From assembly GCF_024159265.1 (NCBI RefSeq), contig NZ_JAMYWY010000001.1, positions 558,001-622,000 of the forward strand: 64,000 nt of DNA, read 5' to 3'. Positions 15,908 through 24,681 of this stretch are shown here, piece by piece. The notes below the pieces were generated by a model. It saw only the letters and a program-made list of their open reading frames with translations, searched no databases and was not told the DNA's origin. Made by a program: the position numbers and the translations under genes. The DNA comes from Paenibacillus sp. 1781tsa1. GTDB taxonomy: Bacteria > Bacillota > Bacilli > Paenibacillales > Paenibacillaceae. Numbering within the stretch: position 1 is the stretch's first letter; the number at the start of each line of letters is the position of its first letter.

Positions 15908-17518
15908 TTACCAAGCCGCAATGGAGCCATCGGCTCGGGTTTCCGTACCTCCGCATAATACGCCATTGTCCGGGTTGCGCCAGATAATCTGACCGCGTCC
16001 AAACTGGGATGGATCGAGCGCCACTTGAATATCATGTCCCTTGCGGGCGAGTGCCTGTGCAATGTGTTGCGGGAAACCTGGTTCCACGAGAATAGTTTTG
16101 CCCTTCGTCCACTGCCAGCGCGGAGAATCTAAGGCGGCCTGTGGGTTCAGGTGATAATCGATTGTATTCATGACCACCTGTACATGACCCTGCGGCTGCA
16201 TGAAACCACCCATGACACCAAATGGCCCGACCGCTTTGTTGCCACGGGTGAGGAATCCCGGGATGATCGTGTGATATGTTCGTTTGCCTGGCTCCAGTGC
16301 GTTCGCATGATTCGGGTCCAGTGAGAAGTTGTGTCCGCGATTTTGCAGGGCAATGCCTGTCCCCGGAACAACGAGTCCAGACCCGAAGCCCATGTAGTTA
16401 CTCTGGATAAAGGAAACCATGTTGCCTTCACCGTCCGCTGTAGCCAGATAGACCGTTCCACTTGCTCGTGGATCACCTGCATCAGGTGTTCGTGCGGTAT
16501 CACCAATGAGTTTGCGCCGTTCTTCCGCGTAGGCCTCGGACAGTAGTTCCTCTACGGTCACGCCCATTTTGCGTTCTTCGGTAATATATTTCTCCCCATC
16601 AGCAAATGCCAACTTCATGGCTTCAAGTTGCTGATGATATGCCTGAACGGATTCTTTATCGTCAAACTCGTAACCTTTCAACAGATTAAGCGCCGCGAGA
16701 GCAATCAGCCCTTGTCCATTCGGTGGGATTTCCCACACATCGTATCCGCGATAGGAGACAGAGATGGGATCAACCCACTCGGGCTGGAATGTTGCCAGAT
16801 CTTCTTTGGTTAGATAACCACCGTGGTCTGCCATAAAGGAATGAATGCGTTCTGCCAGTTCTCCTTCGTAAAAGTCTCGCGCTTCGCTCTCGCCAATCTG
16901 GCGCAAAGTCGCCGCATGATCCGGCGAGCGCCACAACTCTCCAGCTGCGGGAACACGCCCGCCTGGAGCAAATGTCTCAAACCACGCACGCCCTGCCTTC
17001 GCATCACCCTGGCGTGCATAGATTTCGGCTGCCCTTGCCCAGTGGCGGGCCAGCCCAGGCGCAAGCGGATAACCTTCCTCCGCATAGCGGATGGCCGGTT
17101 CCAGCGCTTCCGCCAGCGTGAGCCGCCCGAAACGGCGGCTCAGCTCAGCCCAACCCGCCGGTGCGCCAGGCACCGTCACCGGAACAACCCCAAGCTTCGG
17201 CATCTCCGTATAGCCTGCCGCTTGAAGCGCCTCAATGGATATGCCCTGAGGCGCAGGGCCGCTGGCATTCAGGCCATGCAGTTTGCCCTCGGTCCAGACG
17301 AGGGCAAAAGCATCGCCTCCAATGCCATTGGACGTAGGCTCCAGCACGGTGAGTGCTGCCGCAGTTGCAATGGCTGCATCGATGGCGTTGCCGCCTTTTT
17401 TCAATACATCCAGACCGGCTTGTGCAGCCAGTGGCTGTGACGTGGCGACCATGCCTTGTTTCGCATACACAGGTACGCGGTACGAGGGGTATGGTTGGTA
17501 GAGTGGATCAAAGTTCAT
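15908..17518 (-). CDS. Gamma-glutamyltransferase family protein (YwrD-like)
   Basis: A 536-residue Ntn-hydrolase precursor. The N-terminal large-subunit part has GMVATSQPLAAQAGLDVLKK and the GGNAIDAAIATAAALTVLEP motif followed by NGIGGDAF. The autoproteolytic site is at the G-T-V-Y-L-A-T segment, with Thr as new N-terminal nucleophile, followed by the small-subunit motifs ADGEGNMVSFIQSNY and GVMGGFMQPQGH. No secretion signal is seen, so it is probably cytoplasmic like YwrD rather than secreted GGT. It would hydrolyse or transfer gamma-glutamyl groups of glutathione-like compounds or poly-gamma-glutamate fragments. The start has a weak upstream AAGGAG. Confidence 0.9.
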   Translation of the reverse strand: MNFDPLYQPYPSYRVPVYAKQGMVATSQPLAAQAGLDVLKKGGNAIDAAIATAAALTVLEPTSNGIGGDAFALVWTEGKLHGLNASGPAPQGISIEALQAAGYTEMPKLGVVPVTVPGAPAGWAELSRRFGRLTLAEALEPAIRYAEEGYPLAPGLARHWARAAEIYARQGDAKAGRAWFETFAPGGRVPAAGELWRSPDHAATLRQIGESEARDFYEGELAERIHSFMADHGGYLTKEDLATFQPEWVDPISVSYRGYDVWEIPPNGQGLIALAALNLLKGYEFDDKESVQAYHQQLEAMKLAFADGEKYITEERKMGVTVEELLSEAYAEERRKLIGDTARTPDAGDPRASGTVYLATADGEGNMVSFIQSNYMGFGSGLVVPGTGIALQNRGHNFSLDPNHANALEPGKRTYHTIIPGFLTRGNKAVGPFGVMGGFMQPQGHVQVVMNTIDYHLNPQAALDSPRWQWTKGKTILVEPGFPQHIAQALARKGHDIQVALDPSQFGRGQIIWRNPDNGVLCGGTETRADGSIAAW

Positions 17519-17736
17519 CAGGTTGTTCAGCTCCTTGTCACAAGATGTCAGGTTCCGGCATCACCGGATCATACTCCTAACCCTCTTCGCAACCGGACAA
17601 CCGATATCCTGCCACACCTGCCAAATCCAACCTGACATCAGCTGCACATCGTTCAGAAATACGTTCCATCCCGGCTTGATTAGCCATCATCTAATACGTT
17701 TCTACCAAGGGAAGTGACATCAGCCACCGCATTACC

Positions 17737-18636
17737 CTAAGTCGTTACCATATCACCGCCATTGACATGAATGCATTCACCTGTGACGTAGGATGAATCG
17801 CGGGAGGCGAGATAGACATAAGCTGCCGCCAGTTCGTAAGGCTGACCAGCCCGACCCATAGGTGTCTCCGTTCCAAATACCTGCACATCCTCCGCGGAGA
17901 AGCTGGCAGGAATAAGAGGTGTCCAGATGGGACCAGGGGCAACAGAATTCACGCGGATTCCCTGTGCTGCGAGTGATTGGGAAAGTACACGAGTGAGCGA
18001 CACGACAGCACCTTTGGTGGAGGAATAGTCGATCAACTGGACGTTACCTTTGTATGCTGTGATGGAAGCCGTATTGATGATGGAGGCACCATTGCACAGA
18101 TGGGGGAGAGCGGCCTGGATCAGAAAGAAATAGGCGAACACATTCGTTTGAAAGGTGTGGTACAACTGCTCCTCCGTAATATCAACAATGCTTGGCTGCA
18201 CGTACTGCACGCCATGGTTGTTGACCAGAATATCGATCTTTCCATAGGTCTCCATCGTCGTGCGAATGACGGTTTCACAATTTTTCTTCAGGCGGAGGTC
18301 AATCTCGATTAAGAGACAGCGCTGTCCCAGTTCTTCGATCCGTTCACGAGTCCTTTCGGCATCTGTCCGTTCATATAGATAAGCGATGACGATATCCGCA
18401 CCTTCCTTGGCAAAAGCGATGGCTGCTGCCCGGCCGATTCCGCTATCACCACCCGTAATAATGGCAACTTTGCCTTCGAGTTTGCAGCTGCCGATATAAG
18501 CGGGATCTTCACTAATCGGTTCAGGCACCATCAGGGTTTCCAGACCGGGTTGCTGGTCCTGATGCTGGGGTGGAAATGCCAGCTTTTGCTCCTTGCACAC
18601 CGTTTTCTCACCGTAAAAAGGATAAACAGGATTCAT
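17737..18636 (-). CDS. Short-chain dehydrogenase/reductase, general-stress type (YhdF/YhxC-like)
   Basis: A 299-residue classical SDR: TGGDSGIGRAAAIAFAKEGA cofactor loop, VNNHGVQ (NNAG-like), the S-I-I-N-T-A-S-I strand, and catalytic Tyr-Ser-Ser-Thr-Lys (YSSTKGAV). The long N-terminal tail with the LETLMVPEP segment is typical of the stress-induced YhdF/YhxC/YdaD subgroup. The frame is open upstream to 19038, but SD GAGGAGG lies directly before ATG 18636. The upstream extension is antisense to fosB and is rejected. It is divergent from fosB. Confidence 0.9.
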   Translation of the reverse strand: MNPVYPFYGEKTVCKEQKLAFPPQHQDQQPGLETLMVPEPISEDPAYIGSCKLEGKVAIITGGDSGIGRAAAIAFAKEGADIVIAYLYERTDAERTRERIEELGQRCLLIEIDLRLKKNCETVIRTTMETYGKIDILVNNHGVQYVQPSIVDITEEQLYHTFQTNVFAYFFLIQAALPHLCNGASIINTASITAYKGNVQLIDYSSTKGAVVSLTRVLSQSLAAQGIRVNSVAPGPIWTPLIPASFSAEDVQVFGTETPMGRAGQPYELAAAYVYLASRDSSYVTGECIHVNGGDMVTT

Positions 18637-18723
18637 TCGCTTTACATCCTCCTCGAACGTACATTGATACGGATAACCTATGCATTCGCCCAGAAGGATG
18701 TGCGAGAGGAGCAGGCACAGCGG

Positions 18724-18751
18724 TTGTTTTTTGCGCAAAATATAACATAAT
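18724..18751 (+). promoter_or_regulatory. Predicted promoter of fosB
   Basis: TTGTTT (18724-18729), 16-nt spacer, CATAAT (18746-18751), about 40 nt before the fosB start. Confidence 0.4.
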
Positions 18752-18792
18752 AAGGATAGATCCTTTAAATCGATGGAGGTGTCAGGAGCCAC

Positions 18793-19212
18793 ATGAATAT
18801 TCAAGGAATTAATCATTTGTGCTTTTCCGTATCCAATCTGGAGCGGTCCATTGCCTTTTATGAGCAGGCTCTCGGTGCCCGAATTCAAGTGAAAGGACGC
18901 AAACTGGCTTATTTCGAGTTGGCCGGTCTGTGGATTGCCTTGAATCAGGAGGATGTTATTCGCAATTATACGGAACGAACCTATACTCATATTGCTTTTA
19001 CCGTCAAAGAAGAAGAGTTCGACGAATCTGTGCAGCAACTGCGAGCAGCCGGGGCGGACATACTTCCCGGAAGGCCAAGAGATCCGCGGGATGCATTATC
19101 CGTTTATTTCACCGATCCGGATGGACATCTGTTTGAACTGCATACAGGTACGATGAAGCAAAGGCTGGATTATTATCGCGAAGACAAAGCTCATATGACC
19201 TTTTATCCATAA
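18793..19212 (+). CDS. fosB: Metallothiol transferase FosB (fosfomycin resistance)
   Basis: A 139-residue vicinal-oxygen-chelate protein that closely follows FosB from end to end: GINHLCFSVSNLERSIAFYE at the start, then VKGRKLAYFELAGLWIALN, YTHIAFTVKEEEF and VYFTDPDGHLFELHTGT, ending YREDKAHMTFYP. Metal ligands would be His8 (NH), His66 (THIAF) and the Glu of FELHTG. FosB adds a thiol, normally bacillithiol, to fosfomycin in the presence of a divalent metal. This supports a bacillithiol-producing Bacillota host. It is monocistronic and intact; the length is normal. Confidence 0.95.
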   Translation: MNIQGINHLCFSVSNLERSIAFYEQALGARIQVKGRKLAYFELAGLWIALNQEDVIRNYTERTYTHIAFTVKEEEFDESVQQLRAAGADILPGRPRDPRDALSVYFTDPDGHLFELHTGTMKQRLDYYREDKAHMTFYP

Positions 19213-19258
19213 GTGGAGGGGAAAATGGAGAGAATCTGAATTATAACTCACATATCTA

Positions 19259-19286
19259 TTGTCTAAACATTGGCATTACCTATAAT
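19259..19286 (+). promoter_or_regulatory. Predicted sigma-A promoter of the S9 peptidase gene
   Basis: TTGTCT (19259-19264), 16 nt, TATAAT (19281-19286). It is followed by the inverted words TAAATTTACC and GGTACC-like sequence near 19296-19320, before a strong SD (AAGGAGG, 19341-19347). Confidence 0.55.
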
Positions 19287-19351
19287 ATGGACAAATGGTA
19301 CCTTAATTTACCAATGTTAAATTCATTGGTTCAATTCCAAGGAGGTTTGTC

Positions 19352-21163
19352 ATGATTCAGTTCCCTAAACCGGATGTTGAGCAATATTTTCAGACGTACC
19401 GTATTTCGCATTTTGCCGTATCGGCAGACGAGAAACGTTTGTTCATGGACAGCAATCTGAACGGTCAGCCGAATATTTGGGCGATGGATTTGCCTGGAGG
19501 ATACCCGTATCCTTTAACGTACTTGAATCAGAGCAGTCAATTTATCAAAGCAGACCCGCAAGGACGTCATCTTCTTACCGCGTTTGATCGGGATGGAGAT
19601 GAGAACTATCATTTATATGCCCTCAAACCGGAAGGCGGCGTTCCACTACCTATTGTATCGGCTGAGCCGAATGATCGCTGTTATTTCTCTGAATTGTCCG
19701 AGGATGGACAACGTCTCTATTATGTCACCAGCGCGGGTAATCCGAACTATCTGAATTCACGGCGCATCGATCTGGAGACAGGTGAAGATGAACTGTTATA
19801 CAGTGGAGAAGAGGTTACGAGCAGCCTGGTTGCCGTAAGTCCTGACGAGAAGAGTTATGTCATTCTCAAAATGTACTCGAATACGTATCAGACGGCGCAT
19901 CTGTATCGTAACGATGAAGAAATGGTCATTCTGCCAGCCTCAGAACGTCATAGTCAGGTATCCGATCTGATTTTTGCAGATGACAATCGCCTTCTGTTCA
20001 TTACCAATGATGACTCCACATACGCCTATGTGGCTGAGTACCGTATCGATACCCGCGAATTCCGTTCATTGTGCAAAATTGAAGGTGAAGATGTGGAGTT
20101 TATCCGCTGGCATCAGGCTTCCGAGACCTTATATTTCTGGACACTTACAGGGCCGGAGAATCGTATGTACGTATTAGGCAAAAATGCCGATGAGCCTCGG
20201 CGCATAGAGATGCCGCTGGATACAATAGAGCAGGTGAACGTTACGAAGGCTGGTAATGTGTATATCCTCGGACGTGGAGCAATCCAGCCGCATAACATTT
20301 ATCGCAAAATGGCAGGTGCTGAGTCCTGGGAACCGCTGACTGCCAATCGGGTAACCGGACTGCACCCAAGTGATCTCGTGTACCCTGACGTTATTTGGTA
20401 TAACTCCTACGACGGACTGGAGATTGAAGCTCTTTTGTTCAAAGCAAAGCCCGAGCAGGCCAATGGTTACACGGTATTTTGGCCTCATGGTGGGCCGCAA
20501 GCCTCCGAAGCGAAGTTTTTTCGGCCGATGTTCCAGATGATGCTCGCTCAGGGCTATCATATCTTTGCACCGAATTTCCGAGGGAGTACCGGATATGGTG
20601 CGGAATTCGTCAAATTGGTTGAACGAGATTGGGGCGAAGGGCCAAGACTGGACTGTGTTGCCGGGATCAACTGGTTGTTTGATCAGGGAATTACCTCACC
20701 AGAGCGGTTGTTTGTGGTAGGAGGAAGTTATGGGGGATACATGACCCTGTTATTGGCAGGACGCCATCCGGAGCTGTTCCGGGCTGCGGTTGATATTTTT
20801 GGGCCAAGTAACCTGTTCACATTCCTTGAATCCGTACCGGAAGACTGGAAGCCGATGATGGATAACTGGCTGGGTGATCCGGTCCGTGACCGCGAACGCT
20901 TAACGAAGGATTCACCGATTACGTATCTCGATCAGATGGTTAACCCAATGCTGGTCATTCAGGGTGCCAATGATCCAAGGGTCGTGAAGGCCGAATCCGA
21001 TCAGATCGTAGCTGCGCTCCAGTCGAAGGGACTTGATGTGGAATATATCGTTCTGGACGATGAGGGCCATGGCTTCTCCAGAAAAGCAAACGAGATTCTC
21101 GTGTATCGCCGGATGCTGGAGTTTTTGCAGAAACATCAGGAGTCACCCGTCGCACAGGCTTAA
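19352..21163 (+). CDS. S9-family prolyl oligopeptidase / acylaminoacyl peptidase
   Basis: A 603-residue cytoplasmic peptidase. Residues about 1-350 form a WD-like propeller (PGGYPYPLTYL, SPDEKSYVILK). The C-terminal alpha/beta-hydrolase domain has WPHGGPQ, GGSYGGYM with nucleophile Ser459, Asp541 (GANDPRV) and His573 (EGHGF). It differs from the lanthipeptide-operon S9 enzyme in its propeller and stands alone with its own promoter, so general peptide turnover is the likely role. A convergent terminator follows. Confidence 0.92.
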   Translation: MIQFPKPDVEQYFQTYRISHFAVSADEKRLFMDSNLNGQPNIWAMDLPGGYPYPLTYLNQSSQFIKADPQGRHLLTAFDRDGDENYHLYALKPEGGVPLPIVSAEPNDRCYFSELSEDGQRLYYVTSAGNPNYLNSRRIDLETGEDELLYSGEEVTSSLVAVSPDEKSYVILKMYSNTYQTAHLYRNDEEMVILPASERHSQVSDLIFADDNRLLFITNDDSTYAYVAEYRIDTREFRSLCKIEGEDVEFIRWHQASETLYFWTLTGPENRMYVLGKNADEPRRIEMPLDTIEQVNVTKAGNVYILGRGAIQPHNIYRKMAGAESWEPLTANRVTGLHPSDLVYPDVIWYNSYDGLEIEALLFKAKPEQANGYTVFWPHGGPQASEAKFFRPMFQMMLAQGYHIFAPNFRGSTGYGAEFVKLVERDWGEGPRLDCVAGINWLFDQGITSPERLFVVGGSYGGYMTLLLAGRHPELFRAAVDIFGPSNLFTFLESVPEDWKPMMDNWLGDPVRDRERLTKDSPITYLDQMVNPMLVIQGANDPRVVKAESDQIVAALQSKGLDVEYIVLDDEGHGFSRKANEILVYRRMLEFLQKHQESPVAQA

Positions 21164-21210
21164 GTTGAGCAAGGTTTCATCATTGTTCGAGATATATAGT
21201 GTATGACGAA

Positions 21211-21244
21211 AACCGCCAGAGATCATCATTGATCTTTGGCGGTT
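21211..21244. terminator. Bidirectional terminator between convergent genes
   Basis: AACCGCCAGAGATC pairs with GATCTTTGGCGGTT across a 6-nt loop, between the S9 peptidase (+) and the phosphotransferase (-) genes. Confidence 0.7.
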
Positions 21245-21261
21245 ATATGCGTGCGCCCGGA

Positions 21262-22296
21262 TTAATCCAGCAATGCGAGAATCGAATCGATGGACTGCTC
21301 CGCCCACTGTGCAAAAGGCAGGTCGGGTGCCCACGTCACTTGTCCTGTCGCTTTGGCTTCGCCCCACCACAAGATCCGTTGATAGAGCAGATGCATGCTG
21401 AGACGTGTACGGAAGTGTTGGCACTTCTCCTCATCTGCTGCACAGATCAGATCCCGGTAGCAGCGAAGGAACAGTGAGGCCAGATCTGGTTGACCCTCAC
21501 GAACATATCTGGTGGATATTTTGGTTAGGTCAGCTGTGCCGTCTCCGAAATAGGCGGTTGTAAAATCAAACAGACCACTAATCTGCCACCCTGAAGAACG
21601 ATCGTCCAAATTTTGAATCAGGATATTCTCGACCTTGAAGTCTCCCATGACAAAACTCGGAACAGCTTTGGAACGAAATGCCGGTTCAGCATTTTTGAAT
21701 TGCTCGTCCACCCACTGAACATCTTCATCCGTAATCACGGAGTATTGCTCCGCATCATGTAACCAGTGACGAATGGTTCCGTACAACCAGTCCAGATAAT
21801 CGCCTGCAAAGGAAACAATCTGCTGCGCTATAGGGTCATATTCCCCGGCGTCAGGCACCTTCCAGCGGTGCAGCTCAGCCAAAGTATGGGCAAACATACA
21901 GGCGATCTCTTCCTGATCCTGCTGTGACAGTGAAGCCTGGAATGCTGGATCATACAGGTGATTCCCGGGCAGGCGCGGCATGATGGCATAACTCCAGCCT
22001 AGAAGTTCGGTATCTTCCTGTAATAAATAAGGATCAGGGACAGGAATGGACGTATGTTTCGCCAGTTGGTCTACAAAGAACTTTTCTTCCTGTAACTGTC
22101 CTGCATATAAAGGATTGCCTTTCAGAATATACTCTCCACGGGAAGAGCGAAAGAGCAAGGTCTGCCCCATAACCCCTTTATCCGTTCGTCGATAGTCTTC
22201 AAGTATTCCCAGGTCAAGCTCATTCAGCGCATCCTGCAATGAAACTGCGGCCACTTCGCCAAGTTGATTGGAACCAAAATAGATACGGGTTGTCAT
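21262..22296 (-). CDS. Aminoglycoside-phosphotransferase-fold small-molecule kinase
   Basis: A 344-residue APH/choline-kinase fold protein. The N-lobe has EYILKGNPL (ATP-binding Lys). The catalytic loop reads VMGDFKVENIL, where the usual H-G-D-x-x-x-x-N has Met in place of His but keeps Asp and Asn. The metal-binding segment is LFDFTTAYFGDGTADL (D-F in the D-x-D/DFG position). The substrate is unknown; the family includes aminoglycoside, macrolide and fructosamine kinases. SD AGGAGG precedes the ATG, and the gene lies 21 nt downstream of the SMI1/KNR4 gene on the same strand, so they are co-transcribed. Confidence 0.8.
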   Translation of the reverse strand: MTTRIYFGSNQLGEVAAVSLQDALNELDLGILEDYRRTDKGVMGQTLLFRSSRGEYILKGNPLYAGQLQEEKFFVDQLAKHTSIPVPDPYLLQEDTELLGWSYAIMPRLPGNHLYDPAFQASLSQQDQEEIACMFAHTLAELHRWKVPDAGEYDPIAQQIVSFAGDYLDWLYGTIRHWLHDAEQYSVITDEDVQWVDEQFKNAEPAFRSKAVPSFVMGDFKVENILIQNLDDRSSGWQISGLFDFTTAYFGDGTADLTKISTRYVREGQPDLASLFLRCYRDLICAADEEKCQHFRTRLSMHLLYQRILWWGEAKATGQVTWAPDLPFAQWAEQSIDSILALLD

Positions 22297-22317
22297 ATGG
22301 CAGGATCCTCCTGAAGT

Positions 22318-23292
22318 TTAGTCCTCATTCTCTTCGTCAGACAGGTCATACCAATCCTCATCGACCAATCCACGGATGAAAGCTTCAAAATTCGGCGCAA
22401 GATATGTAATCTCATAATCATTTTCCTGATCCACATGAACGACACAGGGCTCGCCTTCAGGACCACAAAAGCGATAATCCAACATAACGACATCATGGCC
22501 AGCGGATGGACAATCACAGATCACAATCCCCAGGTCAGGGTATCCCCAATCTTCGATCATGAACCGACTCCCAAACTCTCCTCCAAGGGAATACATCTTG
22601 TCCCGGCCAATCCCCAAAATACTTGAAATCTCAATATGGTCCACAGCCCAGGAGGTTGCTTCTTCGGTTGGGAACACCGTTCGTGTAGGGATTCCACCAT
22701 TTTGGGTATGCATAAGCTGAATATAGGAGGCAGGGAGCTTGTAACCAAATTCGTGTTCAAGCGATACAATCATTTCTTCGTCAAAGGGGGCCGACACATG
22801 GTTATCCCGTGCATAATCACTCTGCTTCCAGAATGTCACTGGGTCGTACGTTCCTGAAGCAGCACGAAGATGGTTCAACGTGCCACGCTGCTGCCATGCT
22901 GTCACGTGTTCTTCATGACGTTGTCGATCCCGCCGCATCTTCTCGACTAAAGGCCGAATCTGACTTAAAAATTCAAGGGTTGATTCATCATGTGGCTGAA
23001 GTTCGTTAGCTCTCTCAAACGCCAATAGTGCTTGTTCATAGTTGGCGATATAACAATACGCGTACCCTAAGCGATAATGCCACAGCGGGTCGTTGACTCC
23101 TTGCTCCTCGACAGACAACAGTTGTTGAATGGCTTCGCGGTAACGTGCGTCATTGTTATAGGCTCTGGCGAGTTGACCAATCAGATCATAATCCCGTTCC
23201 GAGACGGGGATACGCTCGATACGTTCTATAATGAGACTGAATTGGTCCTGCTCATGCCACAAGTTGATCTGTTCCAGCAGTTCTCTTTCCAT
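22318..23292 (-). CDS. TPR-SMI1/KNR4 domain protein
   Basis: A 324-residue protein with two parts. Residues about 1-130 are TPR-like helices (DPLWHYRLGYAYCYIANYEQ, ALLAFERANELQPHD). Residues about 170-300 form a SMI1/KNR4 (SUKH) domain: EHEFGYKLPASYIQLMHTQN-G-G, a central ILGIGRD and the late VMLDYR strand. SUKH proteins often act as immunity proteins against contact toxins, but many are stand-alone house genes. No toxin gene lies beside it. SD GAGG is 8 nt before the ATG. Confidence 0.85.
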   Translation of the reverse strand: MERELLEQINLWHEQDQFSLIIERIERIPVSERDYDLIGQLARAYNNDARYREAIQQLLSVEEQGVNDPLWHYRLGYAYCYIANYEQALLAFERANELQPHDESTLEFLSQIRPLVEKMRRDRQRHEEHVTAWQQRGTLNHLRAASGTYDPVTFWKQSDYARDNHVSAPFDEEMIVSLEHEFGYKLPASYIQLMHTQNGGIPTRTVFPTEEATSWAVDHIEISSILGIGRDKMYSLGGEFGSRFMIEDWGYPDLGIVICDCPSAGHDVVMLDYRFCGPEGEPCVVHVDQENDYEITYLAPNFEAFIRGLVDEDWYDLSDEENED

Positions 23293-23358
23293 GAATAGGC
23301 CTCATTTCGTTGGGAGGGATGTGAGTCTTTTACAAACTATCTTACAGGGTTAAGAGAC

Positions 23359-23415
23359 AAAAAAACACTCCCGCATGTAGATAGCCATGAAGGCATTCTA
23401 TCAAAGGGAGTGCTT
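23359..23415 (-). terminator. Terminator of nrdB
   Basis: On the minus strand GCACTCCC pairs with GGGAGTG around a secondary GATAG/CTATC stem, followed by T7. It lies between the nrdB stop and the promoter region of the SMI1 gene. Confidence 0.75.
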
Positions 23416-23457
23416 TAATGTGTGCTTATTTATATCGGAATACTTGATCAGAAGATT

Positions 23458-24489
23458 TTACAAATCGTCAAATCCGTTATCGTCGCCGACTTTACCGTAG
23501 TTACGGGATTTGGCTTCGAAGAAGTCGGTTTTGGTTGCATTCAGTGCTTCATCGGAGAATGGTTTAATCCAAGGCATGCAGTTTACATCCACACCTTCAT
23601 ATGCTTTTTCCATACCCATCAGACGCAGACGTTTGTTAGCGATGTACTTGATGTAATCTTCCAACTCGTTCAGGTCAATGCCGCGTACGTTGCTGAGCGT
23701 ATAATGTGCCCAGTTGGTTTCGAGCTCAACCGCACGATTAATGGTTGTGTATACATACTCCATGTTCTCAGGTGTGTTCAGTTCAGGGAAGTCTACCAGC
23801 AACTGTTTGTACACTTCAGCAAAGAAGTAACAGTGTTGGTTTTCATCCCGTTGGATATAAGAAATCATCTGGCTGGTTGCCATCATTTTCTGGTCACGGG
23901 CCAGGTTGTAGAAGAAGGCAAACGTACTATAGAAGAAGATTCCTTCGAGTACCAGATCGGCTACCATAGCTTGGAAGAACGTCTGTGGAGACGGCTCGTC
24001 CCGGAAGTTCTGATAGATATCAGCAATGAAACGGTTGCGGTCGAGCAGCACCGGATCATGTTTCCAGTATTCAAAAATTTCCTTTTGCTCCCGATCAGAT
24101 ACGATGGAAGAGAGGACGTAGGAATACGATTGGTTATGAACAACTTCCTGCTGTCCAATAATGGCCGAGATCGCTTCGAGGGAAGAATCGGTAAAGTAAC
24201 GTTTTACGTCACCCACAAACATCGTCTGCATGGAATCAAGTACCGCGAGCAGGGAGATGTTGATTTTGAATGTACGTTGTTCTTCCTCATCCAGTTGAGC
24301 AAATTGGGAAGCATCTTTGGACATTGGAATTTCGTCTGCGATCCAGTGGTTGAGCAGCAGTACTTTGTACAATTTGTACATATGAGGCATGCGAATGTCG
24401 TTCCAGTTCAGGATACCGGAGCATTCACCTTCAATAATACGGGTGGATTGGTTAGGGGCTTCGGTGTTGAAAATTTTCTGTACTTGCAT
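23458..24489 (-). CDS. nrdB: Class Ia ribonucleotide reductase, beta (radical) subunit
   Basis: A 343-residue R2 protein. Di-iron ligands are visible: Asp85 (LLAVLDSMQ), Glu115 and His118 with radical Tyr122 (QEVVHNQSY), a middle Glu in LVLEGIFFYS, and Glu-x-x-His in RDENQHCYFF. The radical-bearing tyrosine is present, so this is the classical Tyr-radical type. The C-terminal acidic tail with hydrophobics (NGFDDL) would dock on NrdA. SD AAGGAG precedes the ATG. It lies downstream of nrdA on the same strand with about 190 nt between, including an internal hairpin that could lower its expression relative to nrdA. Confidence 0.95.
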   Translation of the reverse strand: MQVQKIFNTEAPNQSTRIIEGECSGILNWNDIRMPHMYKLYKVLLLNHWIADEIPMSKDASQFAQLDEEEQRTFKINISLLAVLDSMQTMFVGDVKRYFTDSSLEAISAIIGQQEVVHNQSYSYVLSSIVSDREQKEIFEYWKHDPVLLDRNRFIADIYQNFRDEPSPQTFFQAMVADLVLEGIFFYSTFAFFYNLARDQKMMATSQMISYIQRDENQHCYFFAEVYKQLLVDFPELNTPENMEYVYTTINRAVELETNWAHYTLSNVRGIDLNELEDYIKYIANKRLRLMGMEKAYEGVDVNCMPWIKPFSDEALNATKTDFFEAKSRNYGKVGDDNGFDDL

Positions 24490-24586
24490 CGTCCGTTCAC
24501 TCCTTGAAATATCATAATGTTCTGCCGACAGAACTTTGGAAAATCATCTATATCAACATCTTGCGATGCTGTGATCGTGTTTTAGG

Positions 24587-24638
24587 CAAAAAAGAACCAG
24601 GGCAACGCCATTTTGCAATCAAAACAGGATGCCCTGGT
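24587..24638 (-). terminator. Terminator/attenuator between nrdA and nrdB
   Basis: On the minus strand ACCAGGGCA pairs with TGCCCTGGT around an inner TTTTG/CAAAA stem, followed by TTCTTTTTT. It may terminate part of the nrdA transcripts or stabilise the nrdA mRNA end. Confidence 0.6.
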
Positions 24639-24681
24639 GGTCATCGTGAATCTGGTCAATCTGCTCTATCATGGGTAAAAC

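Noticed and set aside
18637-19038. N-terminal extension of the SDR gene to 433 residues
   Set aside because: It is antisense to fosB; SD GAGGAGG marks the real start at 18636.
23422-24507. Plus-strand frame (361 codons) across nrdB
   Set aside because: Antisense to nrdB, whose metal ligands and tyrosine are all intact; the frame mirrors its codon pattern.
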